Made by a program: the position numbers and the translations under genes. This document shows, piece after piece, positions 1-8,208 of a stretch of DNA of 64,000 nucleotides. Numbering within the stretch: the first letter of the stretch is position 1; each line of letters begins with the position of its first letter. The stretch lies in the NCBI RefSeq assembly GCF_900142925.1, contig NZ_FRCN01000013.1:113880-177879 (forward strand), in the 5' to 3' direction. The notes below the pieces were generated by a model, which ran no database searches, had not been told where the DNA came from, and saw only the letters and a list, made by a program, of their open reading frames with translations. This DNA comes from Chitinophaga sp. CF418. GTDB taxonomy: Bacteria > Bacteroidota > Bacteroidia > Chitinophagales > Chitinophagaceae.

Positions 1-1
1 A

Positions 2-787
2 CTAGCTGATAGACCTGTCCAGATGTGTATAACCACCATCTACATATACGATCTGTCCAGTGGTATGGGATGATACATTATTTGACAGGAGGAACACGGT
101 CATGTTAGCGATCTCCTCTGAAGTGGTCATACGTTTTTCAAACGGGATCTTGGCTACAATAGCAGCCAGTTTCTCCTGTGGATTCGGTAAAGAGTTGATC
201 CAGGTTTCATACAGTGGCGTCCATACTTCCGCAGGTATCACCGTATTAACGCGGATGCCATAAGGTATCAGCTCTACTGCCCATTCGCGGGTCAGTGCAT
301 TGATACCGCCTTTGGAGGCTGCATAACCGGATGTGTTCCCCTGGCCTGTATCTGCTACTTTGGAACCGATATTCAGGATATTACCCTTCGTAGCTTTCAG
401 GTGAGGCAATGCAAAGTGCGCCAGGTTATAGTAGTGAGAGATGTTCTTCTGCAATGAAGCCATGAACTTCTCAGGACTACCGCTTTCCAGACCTACACCA
501 TCATTCACACCAGCGTTATTCACTAACCCATCGATGCGGCCGTATTTTTCTACGGTAAAATCGATCACCTTTTTACAGGCTGCTGCTTCTCCCAGTTCTG
601 CGGTCACCTGAACGGCTTTGCCACCGGCAGCAGTGATAGCGGCTACTGTTTTATTGTTATCTTCTGTACTTCTGCCTGCGATTACGGTAATACCGCCTTC
701 TGCAGCGATCAGTTTGGAGATTGCCTCACCAATGCCTTTTGCGCCACCTGTAACTATAAATACTTTATCTTTTAATCCCAGATCCAT
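2..787 (-). CDS. SDR oxidoreductase, probable L-fucose dehydrogenase
   Basis: Probably oxidises L-fucose to L-fucono-lactone with NAD(P)+ in the cytoplasm. The 261-residue protein is a complete classical short-chain dehydrogenase: cofactor motif TGGAKGIG at residues 13-20, NNAG at 90-93, and catalytic S142, Y155, K159. The stretch NTVIPAEVWTPLYETW resembles the substrate loop of known L-fucose dehydrogenases (recognised from memory). It is the last gene in the window of a minus-strand run with a lactonase, mutarotase, FAH hydrolase and second SDR, which together form the non-phosphorylative fucose route. Its stop codon lies at the window edge, so the operon may continue to the left, where the missing fuconate dehydratase or a transporter could be. 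Family certain; substrate inferred from context. Confidence 0.85.
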   Translation of the reverse strand: MDLGLKDKVFIVTGGAKGIGEAISKLIAAEGGITVIAGRSTEDNNKTVAAITAAGGKAVQVTAELGEAAACKKVIDFTVEKYGRIDGLVNNAGVNDGVGLESGSPEKFMASLQKNISHYYNLAHFALPHLKATKGNILNIGSKVADTGQGNTSGYAASKGGINALTREWAVELIPYGIRVNTVIPAEVWTPLYETWINSLPNPQEKLAAIVAKIPFEKRMTTSEEIANMTVFLLSNNVSSHTTGQIVYVDGGYTHLDRSIS

Positions 788-822
788 GTGAATCGTTTAA
801 ATTGTTTTAATTGATCGAGGTA

Positions 823-1650
823 CTACAGACCGTAGAACCTGACAGCGTTTCCGCCCATGATACCGGCCTTTTCATCTGCTGAAAGGCGGCTGATATAATC
901 AGTAACAATCCCTTTTACTTCTGCATAACTGGCTGCCAGTTTACATACCGGCCAGTCAGAACCGAACATCAGGCGTTCCGGCCCGAAGGCTTCCAGCACT
1001 ACATCCAGGAAAGGTGCGAAATGCGCGGCGTCCCACTTTTGCCAGTCGGCCTCTGTTACCAGCCCGCTTAATTTGCAGTAAACATGCGGATGTTGTGCAA
1101 TCGCACGCATATGCGTTTCCCAGGCGCTGATATCTCCCGTTTTAAAATAGGGTTTGGCCATATGATCTATGACCAGCCGCTGACGGGGAAACAGCTGTAC
1201 AAAAGCCGCAACAGCGGGTAATTGTACAGGATACACCAGTATGTCGTAGGTAAAATCGTATTTTGATAATGCCCGGATTCCTTCACAGAAATCATTCCCG
1301 AGTATAAAGGCCGGATCAGGCTCGCCCTGTACAATATGCCTGAAACCTTTCAGCTTTTCAAAGCGACTGAAGTGTTCCAGTCTTTCCGACAGGTTATCTG
1401 CACGAAGATCGACCCATCCTACTACACCTTTAATGAAATTGTGTTGAGCGGCCAGATCAAGCAGAAAATCGGTTTCTGTTTCCGACTGATCTGCCTGTAC
1501 AGCTACACAACCGTCCACACCATTCTCCTGCAACACAGGCTGCAAATGATGTGGCAGAAAATCCTCCTGGATCACTTTCATATCGTCAGTGATCCAGGCG
1601 TCCTTTACAGGGTGATATTGCCAGAAATGCTGGTGTGCGTCTATAATCAT
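823..1650 (-). CDS. Amidohydrolase family protein, probable L-fucono-1,5-lactonase
   Basis: A 275-residue amidohydrolase_2-type TIM barrel expected to open L-fuconolactone to L-fuconate. The N-terminus IDAHQHFW carries the metal-binding HxH motif (residues 6-8), the middle has VIDHMAKP, and the C-terminal part has MFGSDWPV with the conserved aspartate. This signature is typical of sugar-lactone lactonases of the COG3618 group. It sits 35 bp downstream of the SDR's start on the same strand order (mutarotase, lactonase, dehydrogenase), so it is probably co-transcribed. It could act on another sugar lactone such as rhamnonolactone, but the neighbouring genes favour fucose. Confidence 0.85.
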   Translation of the reverse strand: MIIDAHQHFWQYHPVKDAWITDDMKVIQEDFLPHHLQPVLQENGVDGCVAVQADQSETETDFLLDLAAQHNFIKGVVGWVDLRADNLSERLEHFSRFEKLKGFRHIVQGEPDPAFILGNDFCEGIRALSKYDFTYDILVYPVQLPAVAAFVQLFPRQRLVIDHMAKPYFKTGDISAWETHMRAIAQHPHVYCKLSGLVTEADWQKWDAAHFAPFLDVVLEAFGPERLMFGSDWPVCKLAASYAEVKGIVTDYISRLSADEKAGIMGGNAVRFYGL

Positions 1651-1712
1651 TATTTCATAACGTTTAGCTCAGTGGCTATAAAGCTATACTTCCTTACTGC
1701 TATTCCGCTTCA

Positions 1713-2045
1713 TCAGTGTAGTGAAAAGATCCTGTCCATCATCAGCCATTTCTCTCCGGGCTTCGCTACGGGCAGGGCCTGCTGATACTTCCACATCAGC
1801 TGCTCCCATTCCTGTACCTTAGGATTAGCAGCATCTGCCGCTCCTTTCGCTTCAAAGGAGAAACTGTCATTCACTTCCATGATCATAAAGAGACGGTCCA
1901 TGATACGGTATATCTCCATATTGGTGATACCGCTATCAGTGATACTCTTTTTTATCTCCGGCCATACCTCACGATGGTAGGCTTCATATTCTGCTATCAG
2001 AGCCGGATCATTCACCAGGTCCAATGCAAGGCAGTAACGTTTCAT
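1713..2045 (-). CDS. L-rhamnose/L-fucose mutarotase family protein
   Basis: A 110-residue protein of the RhaM/DUF718 family, of the usual length for that family. It begins MKRYCLALDLVNDP, contains EYEAYHREVWPEI (the conserved H and W of the family around residues 20-30) and NMEIYRIMDRLFMIMEV, and ends with the usual PGEKWLMMDRIFSL. Members interconvert alpha and beta anomers of 6-deoxy-hexoses. Only 5 bp separate it from the upstream FAH-hydrolase gene, so the two are almost certainly one transcript. In this operon it would supply the anomer used by the dehydrogenase. The exact sugar is inferred from context. Confidence 0.88.
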   Translation of the reverse strand: MKRYCLALDLVNDPALIAEYEAYHREVWPEIKKSITDSGITNMEIYRIMDRLFMIMEVNDSFSFEAKGAADAANPKVQEWEQLMWKYQQALPVAKPGEKWLMMDRIFSLH

Positions 2046-2050
2046 AGTGT

Positions 2051-2902
2051 TTATTTATACGCGACAGCCGTTTGTTTGGAGCTGCCCAATCCATCAATAC
2101 CCAATTCGATCACATCGCCTGGTTTCAGATATACCTGTGGGTTCATACCCAGTCCCACACCTGCCGGTGTACCGGTAGAGATCACATCTCCCGGGAGCAG
2201 TGTCATGAACTGGCTCAGGTAAGATACCAGGAAAGGTATTTTGAAGATCAGGTTGGCAGTAGTACCGTCCTGCATGGTCTTGCCATTTACGGTCAGCCAG
2301 AGGCGCAGGTTATTGATATCTTTTACTTCATCTTTGGTTACCAGCCATGGGCCCAGGGGAGCAAAGGTATCATTGCTCTTTCCTTTTACCCACTGTCCGC
2401 CACGTTCCAGCTGGAAAGCGCGTTCGCTGTAATCATTGTGCAATGAATAACCGGCTACATAATCCAGCGCATCTTTCTCATCCACATAGCTGGCTTTTTT
2501 ACCGATCACAACAGCCAGTTCTACTTCCCAGTCAGTTTTCTCACTATTACGCGGAATGATCAGATTATCGTTAGGTCCTACCAGGGAAGAAGTGCTCTTA
2601 AAGAATACGATAGGCTCCGCAGGTATCTGCGCATTGGTTTCCCTTGCGTGGTCAGCATAGTTCAGTCCTATGCAGATGATCTTGGAAGGCCTTTGTACGC
2701 AGGATCCCAGACGTGTGCCGGCAGGTACCTGTGCACAACTGCCGCTGTTCTTTTCCCACCATGCAGCCAGGCGTTGTAAACCATCTGTCTCAAAGAACTT
2801 TTCGCCGAAGTCTTCTCCAAATGCACTTACATCGAATGTACCTGCTTCTGTTACAATACCCGGCTTTTCTGCACCCGGTAAACCAAATCTGATCAGTTTC
2901 AT
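2051..2902 (-). CDS. FAH-family hydrolase, probable 2,4-diketo-3-deoxy-L-fuconate hydrolase
   Basis: A 283-residue fumarylacetoacetate-hydrolase fold protein. Visible motifs are IICIGLNYADHARE (start of the FAH domain), the metal-ligand region DWEVELAVVIGK, HNDYSER, and the C-terminal GDVISTGTPAGVGLGM. Family members cleave a C-C bond in beta-diketo acids using Mg2+. In the non-phosphorylative fucose pathway the last step splits 2,4-diketo-3-deoxy-L-fuconate into pyruvate and L-lactate, and an FAH-family enzyme performs it. The neighbouring genes make that the best assignment. Related enzymes act on homoprotocatechuate intermediates, but no aromatic-degradation gene is nearby. Confidence 0.85.
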   Translation of the reverse strand: MKLIRFGLPGAEKPGIVTEAGTFDVSAFGEDFGEKFFETDGLQRLAAWWEKNSGSCAQVPAGTRLGSCVQRPSKIICIGLNYADHARETNAQIPAEPIVFFKSTSSLVGPNDNLIIPRNSEKTDWEVELAVVIGKKASYVDEKDALDYVAGYSLHNDYSERAFQLERGGQWVKGKSNDTFAPLGPWLVTKDEVKDINNLRLWLTVNGKTMQDGTTANLIFKIPFLVSYLSQFMTLLPGDVISTGTPAGVGLGMNPQVYLKPGDVIELGIDGLGSSKQTAVAYK

Positions 2903-2960
2903 ATAAAAAATTACTGTTTATGCTTTTTGCTATATAATGGCTGCTACGCAGCACATGCTA

Positions 2961-3719
2961 TTATCTTAAATTATTGATCTCTAAATGTCCGCCATCTACC
3001 TTTATCTCTACGGTATTGAGCAGTTTGCCATCTCTCTCCAATGCTATAAAACATTCAGCCGGTTTATCTGCTGAAGCAAGCACACCTGCCTTGTAACCTG
3101 CTGGTACGGCCTGGGAGATGGTCCTGTTGGCGCCGCCGAATTCAGCATAAATATGCACGGAATCTTTAGACGCCAGCGGTATTACCCTTACAATAAAGTC
3201 TGCGATGATCCTGCCTGATTGTAAATTCTTCTTATAGGTATCTTCCAGTTTCGCTTTTGCTGACACACTCACTTTTCCTAATCCCTTCCTGTTTTCCGCA
3301 TATTGCCATACACCTGCGGGAGGCGTTCCTACGTGGTTGATCTGCAGGTACCCCTTGTCATCCACACTGGCGTGATAATAACGGGTAGTACGGTTTTGCT
3401 TCAACACACCAATATAACAGCTATTCGGCTTATCCCATACCAGGCGGTACAAATCCTTCTCTTCAACATCTTTTGCCAGCGGCAGTTCAAAACTTTTCTC
3501 TTTTGTCTGGCCATTCAGCTCAAAAAGGATCTTGATCTCAGTGGTATCGGTTACCGGAAAAGATACGGTGACCTTTCCTGCCGGTGCTACCGGTTCAAAG
3601 GCCTCTCCTGCAGAGGAAGTATCTTCTGCCTCGTTGGATGTCGGCTCGGGATGTGGACCACAGGCAAAGAATAAGGTTGCTGAAAGTAATAATGGCCAAG
3701 CTTTCATGGAATTGTGCAT
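2961..3719 (-). CDS. Hypothetical lipoprotein within the fucose operon
   Basis: A 252-residue protein I do not recognise. The N-terminus MKAWPLLLSATLFFACG looks like a lipoprotein signal with the acylated cysteine near residue 20; the start could be the first ATG or the in-frame ATG four codons later (3707). A short acidic, Ser/Thr/Glu-rich linker follows. The rest appears to hold two related beta-rich halves: each has a VTVSFPVTDTTEIKIL- or KDSVHIYAEFGG-like segment followed by a region resembling a prediction of short beta strands. It lies between the second SDR and the FAH hydrolase on the same strand, so a surface role linked to fucose-containing glycans is possible but unproven. Confidence 0.75.
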   Translation of the reverse strand: MHNSMKAWPLLLSATLFFACGPHPEPTSNEAEDTSSAGEAFEPVAPAGKVTVSFPVTDTTEIKILFELNGQTKEKSFELPLAKDVEEKDLYRLVWDKPNSCYIGVLKQNRTTRYYHASVDDKGYLQINHVGTPPAGVWQYAENRKGLGKVSVSAKAKLEDTYKKNLQSGRIIADFIVRVIPLASKDSVHIYAEFGGANRTISQAVPAGYKAGVLASADKPAECFIALERDGKLLNTVEIKVDGGHLEINNLR

Positions 3720-3798
3720 TAATTTTCGAATGAAGTATTAAAAATGTGAATTACGAATATAACTAATCCCTCATTCGTAAATTACTTTTTGCAAATTC

Positions 3799-4581
3799 TT
3801 AATTATTCAGCCTGATAAATCCTCCATCCAGCGGATAGTCGCAACCTGTGATGAAACCCGCTTCCTCAGCACACAGGAACAAGGCCAGCGTGCCCACCTC
3901 ATCCGGTTTTGCCATACGTCCGATCGGTTGTGTCTTAGACAGTTTATCAAACATTTCCTTTTCTTTACCGGGGTAGTTCTTCGCTATAAATCCGTCAACG
4001 AAAGGTGTATGTACACGTGCAGGAGACACACAGTTACAACGGATGCCATCCTGTATATAGTCTTTCGCTACTGAAAGGGTCATGGTCAGTACCGCTCCCT
4101 TACTCATGGAATAGGCGAACCTGTCGGGGATACCCACGCTGGACGCGATAGACGCCACGTTCAGGATCACACCGCTTTTCTGTTCCTTCATTTGTTTTAT
4201 CACCGCAAACATAGAGTTGTATGTACCTTTCACATTCACATTATATATCCTGTCCAGATCTTCTTCCGTAGTGGTTTCCAGCTTACCAACGTGTGCTATG
4301 CCTGCACAGTTCACCAGGATGTCGATACGGCCCGCAGCAGCAATGATCTTGTCCATTGTCTCAGTCACAGACGCTTGCTGCGCTACATTGCAGCCATGTA
4401 CCTGTGCCTTCCCTCCTGCCGCAGCAATGTCTGCCGCTGTCTGCTTACCTCCGTCCTCGTTCAGCTCAAGGATGTGCACATTAGCACCCTGCGCTGCAAA
4501 TACCTTCGCAATTGCCTGTCCTATGCCGCTGCCACCGCCGGTGATCACAGCCACTTTGTTGTCTAATCTAAACAGGTTCAT
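3799..4581 (-). CDS. SDR oxidoreductase, probable 2-keto-3-deoxy-L-fuconate dehydrogenase
   Basis: A 260-residue classical short-chain dehydrogenase with TGGGSGIG at residues 14-21 and catalytic S144, Y157, K161. The usual NNAG is NCAG (91-94). The segment CNCVSPARVHTPFVDGFI suits an acid-substrate dehydrogenase similar to known 2-keto-3-deoxy-fuconate dehydrogenases. Together with the other SDR, the lactonase and the FAH hydrolase it would make 2,4-diketo-3-deoxy-L-fuconate. It is the first gene of the minus-strand operon; an inverted repeat lies 15 bp upstream of the start codon. Family certain, substrate inferred. Confidence 0.83.
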   Translation of the reverse strand: MNLFRLDNKVAVITGGGSGIGQAIAKVFAAQGANVHILELNEDGGKQTAADIAAAGGKAQVHGCNVAQQASVTETMDKIIAAAGRIDILVNCAGIAHVGKLETTTEEDLDRIYNVNVKGTYNSMFAVIKQMKEQKSGVILNVASIASSVGIPDRFAYSMSKGAVLTMTLSVAKDYIQDGIRCNCVSPARVHTPFVDGFIAKNYPGKEKEMFDKLSKTQPIGRMAKPDEVGTLALFLCAEEAGFITGCDYPLDGGFIRLNN

Positions 4582-4595
4582 AATTTGTCTGATTT

Positions 4596-4616
4596 AAGGG
4601 TTCTAAAATAACCCTT
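4596..4616. promoter_or_regulatory. Candidate operator: inverted repeat upstream of fucose operon
   Basis: The heptamer AAGGGTT (4596-4602) and its inverse AACCCTT (4610-4616) are perfect inverted repeats separated by 7 bp. They lie 15 bp upstream of the ATG of the first operon gene, between it and the divergent dipeptidase gene. Half-sites spaced this way suit a dimeric repressor, but no regulator gene is in view. A small RNA hairpin is an alternative. Confidence 0.4.
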
Positions 4617-4696
4617 TTAAGAAGGCAAAAGCTATCCTTTTTTACCAGTAATTTGTACTTTATTACCATATTTATGAATATTTAAATAAAAAAAGG

Positions 4697-5416
4697 TTGA
4701 AAATCAATTACCGAACTTTCTTAAAGGCTGCTATTTTGTTCTTATATGTCATACTGACAAACAATATTTACTCAGCATATGCACAAAAGATCCCCTTAAA
4801 TAAATACGGGTTGGCAGTGGTAAATACCGACGCGCTGTATAAAGAACTGGTATCTGCCGACAGCAACCAGGCATTCGTCAATATCATGAGCTATATCCCC
4901 GGTATCCGCAAGGACATCCGCTATGCTACCGCCGACAATTTCACACACAAGGTATTGTACCCCTATGCCGCTGTATACCTGCGTTTGCCCGCCGCCAAAG
5001 CACTAAAGGCGGTACAGCTGGAATTGAATAAAAAAGGATTGGGATTGCTGATATTTGACGGTTACCGGCCTTATAGTGTAACAGAGATGATGTGGGAAAT
5101 TGTACCAGACGACCGTTATGCGGCAGACCCACATGTAGGCTCAGGACATAACCGTGGTGTGGCAGTCGATCTGACTATTGTGGACCTGCGTACCGGCAAA
5201 CCGGTTCCTATGCCCAGCGCTTACGATGACTTCACCGTAAAAGCACATCATGACTATGCCGAACCCGATTCCGCGATAGCGGCCAACAGAACATTATTAC
5301 GCAGTACAATGGAACGATATGGGTTTGCGCCACTGCCTACAGAATGGTGGCACTATTATCTGAAAGATTACAAGCTTTATCCCCTGATGAATATTGCTTT
5401 TAAAGACATCAAATAA
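4697..5416 (+). CDS. D-alanyl-D-alanine dipeptidase, VanX/DdpX type (M15D)
   Basis: A zinc dipeptidase of peptidase family M15D that hydrolyses D-Ala-D-Ala, probably for peptidoglycan dipeptide recycling in the periplasm. Motifs: DGYRP with the conserved arginine (R124), SGHNRGVAVD with zinc ligands H151 and D158, and EWWH (216-219) with the catalytic glutamate and third ligand. The first 30 residues form a signal peptide ending near AYAQ. The only credible start is TTG at 4697: the nearby ATG at 4674 is out of frame, and starting at TTG gives a good signal peptide. Length (239) is normal for exported family members. No vancomycin-resistance genes are nearby, so a resistance role is not suggested. 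Confidence 0.88.
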   Translation: MKINYRTFLKAAILFLYVILTNNIYSAYAQKIPLNKYGLAVVNTDALYKELVSADSNQAFVNIMSYIPGIRKDIRYATADNFTHKVLYPYAAVYLRLPAAKALKAVQLELNKKGLGLLIFDGYRPYSVTEMMWEIVPDDRYAADPHVGSGHNRGVAVDLTIVDLRTGKPVPMPSAYDDFTVKAHHDYAEPDSAIAANRTLLRSTMERYGFAPLPTEWWHYYLKDYKLYPLMNIAFKDIK

Positions 5417-5420
5417 AAAA

Positions 5421-5450
5421 GGCCCTGTCTGTCGACAGGACCTTTCATTC
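5421..5450. terminator. Hairpin terminator between convergent genes
   Basis: The arms GGCCCTGTC and GACAGGACC (one G-U pair) enclose TGTC and are followed by a short T-rich stretch. It sits just after the dipeptidase stop and before the 3' end of leuA on the other strand, so it can serve both. Confidence 0.75.
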
Positions 5451-5463
5451 ATATCAATGTTGC

Positions 5464-6972
5464 TTAATAGATCTTGTTCAATGCATCTACATACGCATGC
5501 ATAGAAGCATTCACGATGTCGGTAGAATAACCATAGCCATAGTAAGCCTGGCCATTGTGTTTCACACGCATGTTCACTTTGCTCACATCTTTACTACCAC
5601 CACGCATAGACTGGATGTTGAACTCGTCAATATCAATCTGATCTTTGATGATCTCGTGAATAGCATTGATAGCGGCATCTACAGGACCATTACCTGCGGA
5701 GCTGGCTTCTTTCTCTTCACCGTTGATCTTCAGTTTCACAGTTGCCATTGGGCGTAGCGGATCTCCGCATACTACCTGCAGCAATGTTACCTTGATCGCT
5801 TTATCATCATAGTTCTTATCGTCGCCATCGCCCATCAGTTCCTGCAGATCAGCATCATTGATGTCTTTCTTCTGATCGGCCATTACAAGGAAGCGCTGAT
5901 ATACTTCATCCAGGTTTATTTTATCCAGTTTATAACCCAGGCGCTCCAGGTGATGTTTCAATGCATGACGGCCGCTACGTGCAGTCAGGATGATTGAATT
6001 GGATGGGATACCTACATCTTCAGGATTCAGGATTTCGTAGTTTTCACGGTGTTTCAGCACGCCATCCTGGTGAATACCGGAGCTGTGTGCGAAAGCATTA
6101 CGGCCTATGATAGCCTTATTAGCCTGTACAGGCATACGCATCATGGTCTCAACCATGTTGCTGATACCATAGATACGTTTTGAATTGATACCTGTGTGGT
6201 AGCCCAGTGAATGATGTGTTTTCAGGATCATAGCCACTTCTTCCAGGGAAGTGTTACCGGCACGTTCACCGATACCATTGATAGTACATTCTACCTGGCG
6301 TGCGCCGTTCATAACACCAGCAATGGTATTGGCAGTAGCCAGACCCAGGTCATTATGGCAATGCACGGAGATGATAGCCTTATCAATGTTGGATACATTG
6401 TCCATCAGGTATTTGATCTTAGCACCATACTGGTCAGGCAGGCAGTAACCATTCGTATCAGGAATGTTCACTACGGTAGCACCTGCAGCAATCACTGCTT
6501 CGATCATTTTTGCCAGGTATTCATTGTCAGCACGGCCTGCATCTTCTGCATAGAATTCAATATCATCTACATACTTACGGGCATACTTCACAGCATCTAC
6601 AGCGCGTTTCAGGATGTCTTCGCGGGTACTGTTGAATTTGTATTTGATATGCATATCGGAAGCACCGATACCAGTATGGATACGTTTACGTTTAGCAAAA
6701 CGGAGCGCTTCAGCGGCAGCATCAATATCCATCGTATTGGCACGGGTCAGCGCACAGATAACCGGCTCGCTTACCGCTTTGGAGATTTCAACCACACTCT
6801 GGAAATCACCGGGACTGGAGATAGGGAACCCGGCTTCAATAACATCTACTCCCAGCGCTTCCAGTTCTTTAGCTACCTCGATCTTTTCAACAGTTGTCAG
6901 CTGGCAGCCAGGCACCTGTTCACCATCACGGAGAGTAGTATCGAAGACGTATACACGATTTTTATCGCTCAT
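5464..6972 (-). CDS. leuA: 2-isopropylmalate synthase
   Basis: Condenses acetyl-CoA with 2-oxoisovalerate, the first committed step of leucine synthesis. The 502-residue protein starts with the HMGL-like TIM barrel: DTTLRDGEQ at 11-19 and metal-binding HCHND at 204-208. The later VTLLQVVCGDPLRPMATVKL region and GNGPVDAAINAI belong to the C-terminal LeuA regulatory (leucine-binding) domain. Length is close to the E. coli enzyme. It is the last gene of the leuC-methyltransferase-leuD-leuB-leuA run, 57 bp after leuB. Citramalate synthase is the main alternative, but linkage to leuBCD favours LeuA. Confidence 0.95.
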   Translation of the reverse strand: MSDKNRVYVFDTTLRDGEQVPGCQLTTVEKIEVAKELEALGVDVIEAGFPISSPGDFQSVVEISKAVSEPVICALTRANTMDIDAAAEALRFAKRKRIHTGIGASDMHIKYKFNSTREDILKRAVDAVKYARKYVDDIEFYAEDAGRADNEYLAKMIEAVIAAGATVVNIPDTNGYCLPDQYGAKIKYLMDNVSNIDKAIISVHCHNDLGLATANTIAGVMNGARQVECTINGIGERAGNTSLEEVAMILKTHHSLGYHTGINSKRIYGISNMVETMMRMPVQANKAIIGRNAFAHSSGIHQDGVLKHRENYEILNPEDVGIPSNSIILTARSGRHALKHHLERLGYKLDKINLDEVYQRFLVMADQKKDINDADLQELMGDGDDKNYDDKAIKVTLLQVVCGDPLRPMATVKLKINGEEKEASSAGNGPVDAAINAIHEIIKDQIDIDEFNIQSMRGGSKDVSKVNMRVKHNGQAYYGYGYSTDIVNASMHAYVDALNKIY

Positions 6973-7029
6973 CTTAAATTAATTGTGTTATTGGATAATT
7001 TACTTTAGTTGGCAATTGCGTTGGCAGAA

Positions 7030-8109
7030 TTAATTTAAGTTCTCCAGCACTTTTGCACCCATTGCATCTGTACCCATCACGAAGTGATTTTCCGTATGCT
7101 TGTTAGCAATATCCATGGTACGGAAGCCTTGTTTCAATGTTGCTTCTACAGCCTTGATCACACGCAGTGATTCTGTTTTCAGTCCGAAAGAAATATCCAG
7201 CATCAGTGCAGCAGACAGGATAGACGCCAGCGGGTTGGCAATGCCTTTACCTGCAATGTCATGCGCGGAACCGTGGATAGGCTCATAGAAACCTGTACTG
7301 TCGCCTACAGAAGCAGACGCCAGCATCCCCATGGAACCAGCGATCTGTGAAGCCTCGTCGGTTAAGATGTCTCCAAACAGGTTAGCTGTCAGTACCACAT
7401 CAAAACGTTTAGGATCTTTCACCAGCTGCATGGCAGCGTTATCGATGAACATATGTTCTGTTTCCACGTCAGGATATTCCTTAGCGATTTCCTGTACCAC
7501 CTCGCGCCACAGGCGGCTGGCTTCCAGTACATTCGCTTTATCTACTGAGCACAGCTTTTTACGGCGGGTGCGGGCAGCTTCATATGCTTTACGGGCAATA
7601 CGTTCTACTTCATAACGATGATAGATCATCAGGTCAGAAGCAGTATTACGATCTTCCGAACGTTTCTTTTCACCAAAGTATACATCACCGGTCAGCTCAC
7701 GGAAGAACAGGATATCCGCTCCGCGGAGTATTTCCGGCTTAATGCTGGATGCTTCCAGCAGTTCATCAAACAACTTAATAGGCCGCAGATTGGCATATAA
7801 GCCCAGTTCCTTGCGGATCTTCAGCAATCCCTGCTCAGGGCGTACTTTCAGTGTAGGGTCATTGTCATATTTGGCATGACCGATAGCACCAAAGAGGATC
7901 GCATCACATTTGCGGGCTTTATCCAGTGTTTCGTCAGGCAGTGGGTTACCGGTAGCTTCGATTGCAACATGCCCCATTATGCCTTCTTCAAAAACAAAGT
8001 TGTGCTTGTAATTTTCAGCAATTGTTTCCAGTACTTTTTGACCCCAGGCAGTCACCTCTTGTCCGATACCATCACCGGGAATTACCAGTATCTTTTTGTC
8101 TACGCCCAT
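7030..8109 (-). CDS. leuB: 3-isopropylmalate dehydrogenase
   Basis: Oxidatively decarboxylates 3-isopropylmalate to 2-oxoisocaproate with NAD+. The 359-residue protein has the family start ILVIPGDGIGQEV, the arginine-bearing segment LLKIRKELGLYANLRPI, the catalytic region RELTGDVYFG, and the NAD-binding signature NLFGDILTDEASQIAGSMGM followed by EPIHGSAHDIAGKGIANP. Length is normal. The gene lies between leuD and leuA; a 99-bp gap to leuD carries a possible stem-loop. Confidence 0.96.
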   Translation of the reverse strand: MGVDKKILVIPGDGIGQEVTAWGQKVLETIAENYKHNFVFEEGIMGHVAIEATGNPLPDETLDKARKCDAILFGAIGHAKYDNDPTLKVRPEQGLLKIRKELGLYANLRPIKLFDELLEASSIKPEILRGADILFFRELTGDVYFGEKKRSEDRNTASDLMIYHRYEVERIARKAYEAARTRRKKLCSVDKANVLEASRLWREVVQEIAKEYPDVETEHMFIDNAAMQLVKDPKRFDVVLTANLFGDILTDEASQIAGSMGMLASASVGDSTGFYEPIHGSAHDIAGKGIANPLASILSAALMLDISFGLKTESLRVIKAVEATLKQGFRTMDIANKHTENHFVMGTDAMGAKVLENLN

Positions 8110-8136
8110 TTAGTTTACAGTTGATTAGGATTGATG

Positions 8137-8206
8137 TTTTACTTCATTGCACACCACAGCGGCCTGCCGTGCCTTCGAAAAGTACGGCGAAACGGCTGAA
8201 GTAAAA
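8137..8206. other. Stem-loop in the leuD-leuB spacer
   Basis: TTTTACTTCA (8137-8146) and TGAAGTAAAA (8197-8206) are perfect 10-bp inverted repeats; between them GCCGT and ACGGC can form an inner stem. In the leu transcript this would fold in the 99-nt gap between leuD and leuB. It could protect or process the mRNA. There is no U-tract, so it is not a normal terminator. Confidence 0.45.
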
Positions 8207-8208
8207 TG

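Noticed and set aside
2051..2902. Aromatic-compound degradation enzyme
   Set aside because: FAH-family enzymes also act there, but the operon has only sugar-acid enzymes.
4697..5416. Vancomycin-resistance locus
   Set aside because: VanX-type dipeptidases also work in peptidoglycan recycling; no VanH, VanA or VanRS partners are present.
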